Below the pieces are notes generated by a model. The model had not been told where the DNA came from. It did not search any database and saw only the letters and a list, made by a program, of their open reading frames with translations. A stretch of 12,364 bases of DNA from assembly GCA_021796375.1 (NCBI GenBank), contig JAJYJF010000026.1:1-12364 (forward strand). Direction: 5' to 3'. Both the position numbers and the translations under genes were made by a program. Shown piece by piece: positions 1-7,552 of the stretch. This DNA comes from Chloroflexota bacterium. Its GTDB lineage: Bacteria; Chloroflexota; Anaerolineae; Anaerolineales; Anaerolineaceae. Every line of letters begins with the position of its first letter. Within the stretch, counting starts at the first letter, position 1.

Positions 1-20
1 CTGGGGAAGGGGAGAAAATG

Positions 21-101
21 TGCTAGACTCCATGTGGACCTTTTTGGGGATTAGGTTGTCGAGAGCCCTAATTTACCCAAATGGGTCCATTTTGTCTAGC
101 A
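21..101. repeat. 81-nt imperfect inverted repeat (long hairpin)
   Basis: Four consecutive arms pair exactly: 21-28 with 94-101 (TGCTAGAC/GTCTAGCA), 35-40 with 84-89 (TGGACC/GGTCCA), 43-48 with 76-81 (TTTGGG/CCCAAA), and 50-55 with 67-72 (ATTAGG/CCTAAT). This gives 26 Watson-Crick pairs around an 11-nt loop (56-66), separated by small internal loops. No T-run follows the right arm, so it is not a classic intrinsic terminator for whatever lies upstream. I see no target-site duplication at its ends. It could be a structured RNA, a REP/MITE-like dispersed element, or a 3' processing structure of the gene upstream of the window. The pairing is directly visible; the role is unknown. Confidence 0.7.
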
Positions 102-116
102 AGGTGGGGACTTTAA

Positions 117-134
117 GAAAACCCTGAAGTTTTC
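117..134. other. Small hairpin upstream of rpsB promoter
   Basis: GAAAAC (117-122) and GTTTTC (129-134) form a perfect 6-bp stem with a 6-nt loop. A competing pairing uses GGGGACTT (106-113) with AAG (127-129) and TCCCC (133-137). It lies between the long inverted repeat and the rpsB promoter. It may be part of the 3' end of an upstream transcript, but the function is not known. Apart from the features listed, nothing coding is seen in 1-318. Confidence 0.35.
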
Positions 135-145
135 CCCCTGAATCC

Positions 146-175
146 TTGCCGATTCCTCGCGCAGTGTGATATACT
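146..175 (+). promoter_or_regulatory. Promoter for rpsB-tsf
   Basis: The -10 element TATACT (170-175) is preceded by TGA, making an extended -10 (TGnTATACT). A -35-like TTGCCG (146-151, four of six matches to TTGACA) lies 18 bp upstream. Transcription would start near 182 and leave a leader of roughly 135 nt before rpsB. This is a sequence match only. Confidence 0.6.
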
Positions 176-184
176 TCGCAGTCG

Positions 185-275
185 CCCGCCCGTTCGCGGG
201 ATGCTTCATGCATATTAATCTTTTATCTCACACGCTTCCAGACCTGCCGGTGCGTCCCCCTGCGCGGGGTACCGG
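185..275 (+). promoter_or_regulatory. Structured rpsB 5' leader
   Basis: Two GC-rich hairpins can form in the predicted leader. The first is CCCGC (185-189) with GCGGG (196-200). The second is CCGGT (247-251) with ACCGG (271-275), continued by CCCC (256-259) with GGGG (266-269) around a 6-nt loop. S2 operons in some bacteria are autoregulated through leader RNA structures. Whether this leader binds S2 is unknown, and I do not recognise it as a described motif. Confidence 0.4.
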
Positions 276-318
276 ACGGGGATGAAGGGAGCGGAGGACC
301 AACGCAAAGGAGAATAGA

Positions 319-1194
319 ATGCCAGCAGTCGTCTCGATGAAAGCATTGTTGGAAAGCGGCGTGCATTTTGGCCACCGCACCAACAAATGGAACCCCCGCA
401 TGCGCCCATTTATCTTTACCGAGCGCAACGGCATCCACATTATTGATCTTCAGCAGACCGTAAAAAGCCTGAACACCGCCTACAACGTCGTCCGCGACAC
501 CGTCGCCGAGGGCGGATCGGTGCTGTTTGTCGGCACCAAGCGCCAGGCCCAGGAGACCATCCGCGATGAGGCCACCCGCGCCGGGATGCCCTACGTGACC
601 GAGCGCTGGCTGGGCGGCATGCTGACCAACTGGGTCACCATGTACCAGCGCATCAAAGAGCTCGAACGCCTGGAGCAGATGCGCGACAGCGGCGAGATCA
701 ACCGCCTGACCAAGAAGGAAGGTCTGCTGATTGGCCGCGAAATTACCCGCCTGGAGGTTCGCCTCGGCGGCGTCCGCCAGATGACCAAGCTTCCCAGCCT
801 GGTCTTCATCGTAGACGTGGTCCGCGAAGAGACCGCCGTCCACGAAGCCAACCTGACCGGGATCCCGGTGATCGCCCTGGTGGATACCAACTGCGACCCG
901 GGTGGGGTGGATTACGTCATCCCCTCGAACGATGACGCGATCCGCGCGATCAAGCTGCTGGTCGGCAAGATCGCCGACGCTGTCGCGGAAGGCCGGGCCA
1001 TGCGCAAAGAGGAAGAGCCGGAAGAGATGCCCGCCACCGACCTGGAGGCCAAGGCTGCCCCCGTCCGCGGCCGGATGGATCAGGAAGCGGAGCTGGAGGA
1101 TAAAGACCTGCTGGGTGAAGCCACCCTGGCCAAGCTCGCCCCCGCTCACGAAGAAGCCGCGGATACAAACGAAGAAGATGTTCCAGAAGCCTGA
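319..1194 (+). CDS. rpsB: 30S ribosomal protein S2 (uS2)
   Basis: This 291-residue protein is the small-subunit ribosomal protein S2, which helps recruit S1 and sits at the head-body junction of the 30S subunit. The family is clear from the N-terminal [19 protein letters not shown], the [12 protein letters not shown] segment, [22 protein letters not shown], and the C-terminal core [23 protein letters not shown]. The ATG is preceded by AAAGGAG (306-312) at good spacing, so the start is secure. The conserved core ends near residue 229. About 60 further residues form an acidic, low-complexity tail rich in Glu, Asp and Ala, longer than in the typical 240-260-residue S2. It is the first gene of a unit with tsf, 39 nt downstream, the usual pairing in bacteria. 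It is expected to be highly expressed from the extended -10 promoter upstream. Confidence 0.98.
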   Translation: MPAVVSMKALLESGVHFGHRTNKWNPRMRPFIFTERNGIHIIDLQQTVKSLNTAYNVVRDTVAEGGSVLFVGTKRQAQETIRDEATRAGMPYVTERWLGGMLTNWVTMYQRIKELERLEQMRDSGEINRLTKKEGLLIGREITRLEVRLGGVRQMTKLPSLVFIVDVVREETAVHEANLTGIPVIALVDTNCDPGGVDYVIPSNDDAIRAIKLLVGKIADAVAEGRAMRKEEEPEEMPATDLEAKAAPVRGRMDQEAELEDKDLLGEATLAKLAPAHEEAADTNEEDVPEA

Positions 1195-1233
1195 TCGGGC
1201 TGTCTGAGTTTTTAGTGAAGGGATAGTGATCGC

Positions 1234-2609
<1,376 letters not shown>

Positions 2610-2692
2610 ACCGGCCGGCCGCCGGCGCTCTCGGCTGTGAACGCCGAGGTTCTCTCGCCGGGCTCGTGGCGCAGGTGAGTTTGATACACCGT

Positions 2693-2732
2693 AAAAACGA
2701 ATGGGGTAGGGCCTCCACCCCGTTCGTTTTTT
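2693..2732 (+). terminator. Strong intrinsic terminator after pyrH
   Basis: The arm 2693-2707 (AAAAACGAATGGGGT) pairs with 2717-2731 (ACCCCGTTCGTTTTT). This gives 15 bp with one T-G wobble around a 9-nt loop and a downstream T6 run (2727-2732). The matching A-run on the left arm makes it potentially bidirectional. It separates pyrH from frr. A smaller hairpin lies just upstream (CTCGGC 2630-2635 with GCCGAG 2643-2648). Confidence 0.88.
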
Positions 2733-2825
2733 GATTCATGAGGGTAGCCGGTTTGGGGATTTTAGGGTATCCTTAATCCATCCAATCCCTTCCTGGAGAC
2801 GCGTGAACCATTCTGGCGGGGGTGT

Positions 2826-2868
2826 GCGCGCCGGAACGCGCCGCCGGGATCTTCGTCCGGAGGTCGTT
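2826..2868 (+). promoter_or_regulatory. frr leader hairpins and Shine-Dalgarno
   Basis: GGAGG (2859-2863) lies 5 nt before the GTG at 2869 and decides the frr start. Upstream are a hairpin GCGCG/CGCGC (2826-2830 with 2837-2841) and a stem CCGG/CCGG (2844-2847 with 2857-2860). The second stem would partly cover the Shine-Dalgarno. Between the terminator and this point I find no convincing promoter; the best -10 is a weak TATCCT at 2768-2773 without a matching -35. Confidence 0.45.
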
Positions 2869-3426
2869 GTGGTTAAAGAATCTCTTAAAGAAGCTGAAAC
2901 CCGCATGAAGGGGGCGATTCAAAGCCTGGAAGAAGACCTCTCCGGGATACGCACCGGACGTGCATCCCCGGCGCTGGTCGAGAGGCTGCACGTGGAGTAC
3001 TACGGCGCCCCGACGCCGCTCATGCAGCTCGCCACCATCAGCGCACCTGATCCGCGCTCCTTGCTCATCCGGCCTTTTGATCCTACCGCCTTGAAGCATA
3101 TCGAGCGGGCAATCCTGGTTTCCGAGCTGGGGCTGACCCCCAACAACGATGGCAAGGTCATTCGCTTGAACCTGCCGCCGCTCACCCAGGAGCGCCGCCG
3201 CGATCTGGTCAAAGTGGTTCACGGCCGGCTTGAAGATACCCGGGTAGCCGTCCGCAACATCCGGCGGGACATGATGAAAGACCTTCGCGATTTCGAGCAC
3301 GAGAAACTGATCTCCGAAGATGATCTCAAAAACGCTGAGGAGGAGCTTCAAAAGCTGACCGATCGCTTCGTCGAACAGGTTGACCACATCGGCGAGCATA
3401 AGGAGAAAGAGATCATGGAGGTTTAA
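2869..3426 (+). CDS. frr: Ribosome recycling factor
   Basis: RRF splits post-termination ribosomes into subunits together with EF-G. The GTG start gives 185 residues, the exact usual family length. Domain I is a three-helix bundle (about residues 1-29 and 105-185) and domain II a small beta domain between them. Signatures are the N-terminal VKESLKEAETRMKGAIQSL, SGIRTGRASPALVERLHVEYYG, NNDGKVIRLNLPPLTQERR, and the C-terminal helix ending HKEKEIMEV. The open frame extends further upstream to 2731, but those 46 codons look unlike RRF and lack a ribosome-binding site. GTG 2869 with GGAGG 5 nt away was therefore chosen. It begins a compact unit with uppS (5-nt gap) and cdsA. Confidence 0.96.
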   Translation: MVKESLKEAETRMKGAIQSLEEDLSGIRTGRASPALVERLHVEYYGAPTPLMQLATISAPDPRSLLIRPFDPTALKHIERAILVSELGLTPNNDGKVIRLNLPPLTQERRRDLVKVVHGRLEDTRVAVRNIRRDMMKDLRDFEHEKLISEDDLKNAEEELQKLTDRFVEQVDHIGEHKEKEIMEV

Positions 3427-3434
3427 ACTCCTTG
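3417..3434 (+). promoter_or_regulatory. Shine-Dalgarno and TTG start of uppS
   Basis: GGAGG (3417-3421) lies inside the last codons of frr, 10 nt before TTG (3432-3434). There is no ATG or GTG between the frr stop and the conserved catalytic motif of uppS that would leave a full N terminus. The rare TTG is therefore the best start, and it suggests translational coupling and modest expression. Confidence 0.6.
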
Positions 3435-4205
3435 CCTAACACCAGCTCCGGTTCAGAAGAAGTCCACGAGACATTTTCAAAAATCCCCACGCACGTGGCC
3501 GTAATCATGGACGGAAACGGGCGGTGGGCAAAATCGCGCGGGCTCCCTCGCCTGGCCGGTCACAAAGCCGGTACCGAGAATTTACGCCGGATCATCCGCG
3601 CCTGTGTTCGATATTCCATTCCTTACCTGACGATCTACGCTTTTTCGACCGAAAATTGGGGCCGGCCGACCGACGAAGTCCAGGGTCTGATGCAGATCAT
3701 GGAAGACGTGATCGACCACGAGCTGGAAGAGCTCAACGCGGAGGGGGTCCAAATTCGCCATATCGGCCGCCTCGAGCGCATGGCGCCCTCCTTGCAGGAA
3801 AAAGTGCTGCGCTCGGTCGAGCTCACCCGCAATAACACCCGCCTGACCCTGTGCATCGCCTGGAACTACGGGGGCCGGGATGAAATCGTGTGCGCCATTC
3901 AGCGCATCATCGCGGAGGGCATCCGCCCGGAGGACGTGGACGCTGAACTGGTCAGCCGGCACATGTTCACCGCCGGCTTGCCGGACCCCGACCTGGTGAT
4001 CCGCACCTCGGGCGAGATGCGGATCAGCAACTTCCTGATCTGGCAGACTGCCTACGCGGAATGGTATGTCACGCCGACCTACTGGCCAGATTTCGATGAA
4101 TCCGAACTCTTAAAGGCACTGCGTTCCTATGACCAGCGAGACCGCCGCTTCGGCAAACTCTCAGAAACCGGCTGTATCGCCAACCCAACTGACGAGCATG
4201 AGTAA
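3432..4205 (+). CDS. uppS: Undecaprenyl diphosphate synthase (cis-prenyltransferase)
   Basis: The enzyme condenses isopentenyl diphosphate units in cis onto farnesyl diphosphate to make the C55 carrier lipid used in peptidoglycan and polysaccharide assembly. It is a peripheral cytoplasmic-membrane enzyme. The 257 residues contain VAVIMDGNGRWAK with the catalytic Asp27, the GHKAG phosphate-binding segment, YAFSTENWGRP, and ELTRNNTRLTLCIAWNYGGRDEI. They also contain the diphosphate-binding RTSGEMRISNFLIWQ (Arg191 onward) and AYAEWYVTPTYWPDF. Met replaces the more usual Gln after RTSGE, a mild variant. Start is TTG (see the separate entry). The gene follows frr by 5 nt and its end overlaps the cdsA start by 8 nt, so the three genes are probably translated from one message. 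Confidence 0.96.
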   Translation: MPNTSSGSEEVHETFSKIPTHVAVIMDGNGRWAKSRGLPRLAGHKAGTENLRRIIRACVRYSIPYLTIYAFSTENWGRPTDEVQGLMQIMEDVIDHELEELNAEGVQIRHIGRLERMAPSLQEKVLRSVELTRNNTRLTLCIAWNYGGRDEIVCAIQRIIAEGIRPEDVDAELVSRHMFTAGLPDPDLVIRTSGEMRISNFLIWQTAYAEWYVTPTYWPDFDESELLKALRSYDQRDRRFGKLSETGCIANPTDEHE

Positions 4206-5001
4206 GCGGCTCATCGTCGCGATTATCCTGGTGCCGATCGGGGCCGGGTTGATCGCCGTTGGGGGGCTTCCGTACGCGCTCGCGGCCAGCCTGGTTTTAG
4301 GGCTGGCCGCGTGGGAATTTGACCGCCTGTTCCGGATGACCGGGCTCTGCCCTTCGCGCTGGCTGCTGATCGGTGGATCCGCGGCGCTGGTCTTCAGCCG
4401 GTACTTCCTGGACCTCCGCGATTCCGCGGCGGTTCTGAGCCTGCTCGTTCTGGCGGCGATGGCCGTGCACCTGGTCGACTTCGAGCGCGGGCGAGACCGG
4501 GCGGCCACCGATTTCGGGGTGACGGTCGCCGGCCTGCTGTATATCGGCTGGATCGGCGCCTACCTGATCTCCTTGCGCCAGCTCCCGGATGGGAAGTGGT
4601 GGGTGCTGACCATCCTGCCGGCGGTCTGGCTGGCGGATGCATCTGCCATGGTATTTGGGATCACCTGGGGGAAGCACATCCTGGCCCCGCGGATCAGCCC
4701 GCGCAAGACCTGGGAAGGGTTTGCGGGCGGGATCCTGGGGGCTACCCTGTTTGGCGCCCTCCTCGGCGGGTTGTGGGGCGCGGTCTCGCACGCGATTACC
4801 CCGTGGGTTGGCGGCCTGTCTGGGCTGGCGATCGGCCTGCTGTCGCCGCTCGGCGACCTGGGGGAAAGCATGATCAAGCGCCAGGCCTCCGTGAAAGATT
4901 CCAGCCAGCTGATCCCCGGCCACGGGGGGGTGTTCGACCGGATTGATTCCTGGCTGTGGGCGGGCGTGATCGGGTACTACCTGGCGCTTGTGCTCCACTG
5001 A
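4198..5001 (+). CDS. cdsA: Phosphatidate cytidylyltransferase (CDP-diglyceride synthase)
   Basis: CdsA is an integral membrane enzyme that converts phosphatidic acid and CTP to CDP-diacylglycerol, the precursor of acidic phospholipids. The chosen ATG gives 267 residues and a family-like N terminus, MSKRLIVAIILVPIGAGL. It overlaps the uppS stop in ATGAGTAA, a typical coupling arrangement. An earlier in-frame ATG at 4129 would add 23 polar residues and a 77-nt overlap and is less likely. Several hydrophobic segments follow. Conserved motifs are ADASAMVFGITWGKHILAPRIS and SPRKTWEGFAGG. The CDS signature at 224-250 runs SMIKR, then VKDSSQLIPGHGGVFDRID, with the conserved Lys-Arg, Lys-Asp, His-Gly-Gly and Asp-Arg-Ile-Asp residues. 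It is the last gene of the frr-uppS-cdsA unit. Confidence 0.95.
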   Translation: MSKRLIVAIILVPIGAGLIAVGGLPYALAASLVLGLAAWEFDRLFRMTGLCPSRWLLIGGSAALVFSRYFLDLRDSAAVLSLLVLAAMAVHLVDFERGRDRAATDFGVTVAGLLYIGWIGAYLISLRQLPDGKWWVLTILPAVWLADASAMVFGITWGKHILAPRISPRKTWEGFAGGILGATLFGALLGGLWGAVSHAITPWVGGLSGLAIGLLSPLGDLGESMIKRQASVKDSSQLIPGHGGVFDRIDSWLWAGVIGYYLALVLH

Positions 5002-5040
5002 GAAATCCTGCTAAAAAACCTGGATTAAAAGGACGAACCT

Positions 5041-5063
5041 GCCGGAGATCCCATCGCTCCGGC
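5041..5063 (+). terminator. Possible terminator hairpin after cdsA
   Basis: GCCGGAG (5041-5047) pairs perfectly with CTCCGGC (5057-5063) around a 9-nt loop. The following CAAATTCTATTTA is AT-rich but not a clean T-run, so this may be a weak or factor-assisted terminator. It fits the start of a new unit with glpX. Confidence 0.45.
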
Positions 5064-5072
5064 CAAATTCTA

Positions 5073-5101
5073 TTTACTGCAACCCCCGGTTTTGATATAA
5101 G
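5073..5101 (+). promoter_or_regulatory. Promoter for glpX
   Basis: TTTACT (5073-5078, four of six matches) is spaced 17 bp from TATAAG (5096-5101, five of six), and TGA precedes the -10 to give an extended -10. Transcription would begin near 5108, leaving a leader of about 80 nt before glpX. Confidence 0.7.
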
Positions 5102-5186
5102 ATTATCTCAGTCCAGTTGATCTGGGCCGCTCCACACACTGCCTGGGATCCATTCGCCGTTGGTGCTTTCCTGAGGGAGGATTAGG

Positions 5187-6191
5187 ATGCAGTCAGAACC
5201 CACCCGCAACCTGGCTCTCGAACTCGTGCGCGTTACCGAGGCGGCCGCGCTGAACGCAGGTCATTTCATGGGTCGGGGGGATAAGATCGGCGCCGACAAG
5301 GCCGCCGTGGATGCAATGCGGCTGATTCTCAGCTCGATCCAAATGGACGGGATCATTGTGATCGGCGAGGGAGAAAAAGACGAAGCGCCGATGCTCTACA
5401 ATGGCGAGCGGGTAGGCTCCGGGGGCCCGCCCGAGGTGGATATCGCCGTCGACCCGATCGATGGCACGCGCCCTCTGGCGGAGGGCATCCAGAACTCGAT
5501 CTCCACGGTTGCGATCGCCCCGCGCGGGAAAATGTTCAACCCCGGCCCATTTGTGTACATGCATAAGATTGCCGTGGGCCCGGAGGCCCGGGACTGCATC
5601 GACATCGAGGCGCCGGTCGAAGAGAACCTGCGGCGGATCGCGAAGGCGAAAAACGAGCGGATCGAAAACCTGGTGGTGGTCATCCTGAACCGGCCGCGCC
5701 ACGAAGCGCTGATCCGCGAGGTGCGCACGGCGGGGGCGCGCATCCGCTTGATCCAGGACGGCGACGTCAGCGGGGCGCTCATGACGGCCTGGCCGGACTC
5801 GGGGATCGATGTCTTGCTGGGCATCGGGGGGACTCCCGAGGGGGTGCTGGCAGCCTGCGCGATCCGCTCCATGGGCGGCAACCTGCAGGGGAAACTGTTC
5901 GCCCGCAACGAGGACGAGCTGCGCCGCGGGCGGGAGATGGGGTACGATTTCGAGAAAGTCCTGACCCTGGACGACCTGGTCGCTTCGGAGGACGTGTTCT
6001 TTGCCGCCACCGGCATCACCAACGGGGAGCTGCTGCGCGGGGTAACTTACTCCCATAACGGCGCCCGCACGGACAGCCTGGTGGTGCGCGGCCTGACCGG
6101 GACCGTGCGCCAGATCACCGCTTCCCACAGCCTGGAGAAGCTTGACCGCATCAGCCGCATCCAATACCAGGCCCCGGTTCTGGACGACTGA
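5187..6191 (+). CDS. glpX: Fructose-1,6-bisphosphatase class II (GlpX)
   Basis: The protein hydrolyses fructose-1,6-bisphosphate to fructose-6-phosphate in gluconeogenesis and, in some bacteria, also acts on sedoheptulose-1,7-bisphosphate. The 334 residues match the family length. Metal and phosphate-binding motifs are visible: VIGEGEKDEAPML (acidic residues Glu61, Glu63, Asp65, Glu66), DPIDGT (89-94, the inositol-phosphatase-fold metal site), YMHKIAVGP, IGGTPEGVLAACAIRSMGG, and the C-terminal FFAATGITNGELLRGV. The variant after DPIDGT (RPLAEG) is within family variation. A strong GGGAGG (5175-5180) precedes the ATG by 6 nt. It has its own promoter and no terminator that I can see after it. 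The cytoplasmic enzyme points to a gluconeogenic capability. Confidence 0.95.
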   Translation: MQSEPTRNLALELVRVTEAAALNAGHFMGRGDKIGADKAAVDAMRLILSSIQMDGIIVIGEGEKDEAPMLYNGERVGSGGPPEVDIAVDPIDGTRPLAEGIQNSISTVAIAPRGKMFNPGPFVYMHKIAVGPEARDCIDIEAPVEENLRRIAKAKNERIENLVVVILNRPRHEALIREVRTAGARIRLIQDGDVSGALMTAWPDSGIDVLLGIGGTPEGVLAACAIRSMGGNLQGKLFARNEDELRRGREMGYDFEKVLTLDDLVASEDVFFAATGITNGELLRGVTYSHNGARTDSLVVRGLTGTVRQITASHSLEKLDRISRIQYQAPVLDD

Positions 6192-6244
6192 TTTGCCGTT
6201 CGTTGTGTGAGATCTTCGCCTGATGCGGGCGTGGGGCGGGCGGG

Positions 6245-6253
6245 TGCTATAAT
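6245..6253 (+). promoter_or_regulatory. Extended -10 promoter for the LysM/M23 gene
   Basis: TGCTATAAT (6245-6253) is a perfect extended -10. No good -35 lies at the usual distance, which extended -10 promoters can tolerate. A small leader hairpin (CCCGC 6270-6274 with GCGGG 6280-6284) follows before the Shine-Dalgarno AAGGA (6289-6293). Confidence 0.6.
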
Positions 6254-6301
6254 CAATTTACGCCAAACGCCCGCTGCCGGCGGGGATCAAGGATCAGGGA
6301 G

Positions 6302-7447
6302 GTGCTGTCACTGCCGCCTATCCCGGACGAAGACGCGGAGCTTGCTGACGCAGGCAGATTATTTTCCTGGCCAACAGTGCTGCGGGTGATTGCCCGGGTG
6401 GCGCTGCTTTCGGTCTTCGCGATCGCCATCTGGGAGCTGGGCAGCCTTTTCCTCCCTGGATGGGCCAGCCGGGCGGAAACCCCACCCGCTGCTGAGCTGC
6501 CTTCACCCAGCCCCGGAACCGGGCTCGACCTGGCTGTCTTTCAGCTGCCCGAGCTTCTCCCTGCCAGCTCCCCCGGGATCTCCCGGTTCGCCCTGCTGCA
6601 TACGACCCTGCCTGAGCGGCCGCGGTTCGAGCTGACCCAATATACCGTGATCCAGGGAGATACGATTTTCGGGATCGGGGATAAATTCGGGCTGAAACCG
6701 CAGTCCGTCCTGTGGGGAAACACCGAACTCCTGGGGGATGACCCGGACATGATCCGGCCCGGGCTGGTGCTGAAGATCCTGCCGGAAAACGGCGCGCTCT
6801 ATAAATGGAACAAGGGCGACGGGCTGAACCACGTCGCGGCGTATTTTCACGTAACCCCGCAAGACATCCTCGAATGGCCGGGGAACCACCTGACCGCGGA
6901 AGGCGTCGGGGACTTCGCCCAACCCAATATCCAGCCCGGCACGCTGCTCTTCATCCCAGGCGGGGTGCGGGAATACATCTCAAAGGTGGTGAACATCCCG
7001 CGGAAAAGCCCCGGGGTGGCCAGCTACCTGGGACCGGGGGTGTGCTCCGCGGCGGCGGGCGGCGCGATCGGAACGGGATCTTTCGTCTGGCCGGTGCGCG
7101 GGACGATCACCACGCAGTTCTCCCCGGAGACCAATCACCCGGCGATCGATATCGCCGCGCCCCTGGGTACGTCCGTGGCCGCCGCGGATACCGGCGTGGT
7201 GGTGTATGCCGGGCCCACCTACGACAACATCGGCTACGGCAACCTGGTGATCATCGACCACGGGAACGGCTGGCAGACCCTGTACGCCCACTTGAGCGCG
7301 ATATACGTCACCTGCGGGATGGGGGTCTTCCAGGGCGGGGCGATCGGCGCGATCGGCTCGACCGGCCATTCCACCGGCCCGCACCTGCACTTCCAGATGG
7401 AGAGCACCCAGTACGGCAAGGTGAACCCGCTGGATTACCTCTCTTAA
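6302..7447 (+). CDS. Membrane-anchored LysM and M23 metallopeptidase
   Basis: This is a predicted cell-wall peptidase or murein-hydrolase-type protein of 381 residues. A short cytoplasmic N terminus is followed by one hydrophobic anchor (about 26-51) and a Pro/Ser-rich linker. A LysM domain (about 114-161, starting YTVIQGDTIFGIGDKF) and a second LysM-like segment (about 165-221) come next. The C-terminal M23 domain (about 250-380) has all expected zinc and catalytic residues: His279 and Asp283 (NHPAID), His330 (LYAHLS), and His361/His363 (GPHLHF). Catalysis is therefore plausible, unlike in degenerate EnvC/NlpD-like proteins. The GTG start is supported by AAGGA 8 nt upstream; the closer GGGAGG overlaps the start codon. 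It likely acts at the outer face of the membrane on peptidoglycan. A specific substrate cannot be named. Confidence 0.9.
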   Translation: MLSLPPIPDEDAELADAGRLFSWPTVLRVIARVALLSVFAIAIWELGSLFLPGWASRAETPPAAELPSPSPGTGLDLAVFQLPELLPASSPGISRFALLHTTLPERPRFELTQYTVIQGDTIFGIGDKFGLKPQSVLWGNTELLGDDPDMIRPGLVLKILPENGALYKWNKGDGLNHVAAYFHVTPQDILEWPGNHLTAEGVGDFAQPNIQPGTLLFIPGGVREYISKVVNIPRKSPGVASYLGPGVCSAAAGGAIGTGSFVWPVRGTITTQFSPETNHPAIDIAAPLGTSVAAADTGVVVYAGPTYDNIGYGNLVIIDHGNGWQTLYAHLSAIYVTCGMGVFQGGAIGAIGSTGHSTGPHLHFQMESTQYGKVNPLDYLS

Positions 7448-7552
7448 GCTTGGGATTTCCATTATCCGTAGGGCTGGAAAACCGCATACCGGTCTGGATG
7501 GGTTCTTCGTGCTTCAGCTGCCCGAGAGATGGGATTGTGGGGAGGGGGCGCT

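Noticed and set aside
21..101. Inverted repeat as a complete MITE
   Set aside because: No flanking target-site duplication is visible, and only one copy lies in the window, so a transposon origin cannot be claimed.
2731..2868. Upstream start for frr
   Set aside because: The extra 46 codons have no family similarity and overlap the terminator T-run. The GTG at 2869 has GGAGG and gives the standard 185-residue length.
4129..4197. Earlier ATG for cdsA
   Set aside because: It would add a polar stretch and a 77-nt overlap with uppS. ATG 4198 overlaps the stop codon in the usual coupled way and gives a family-like N terminus.
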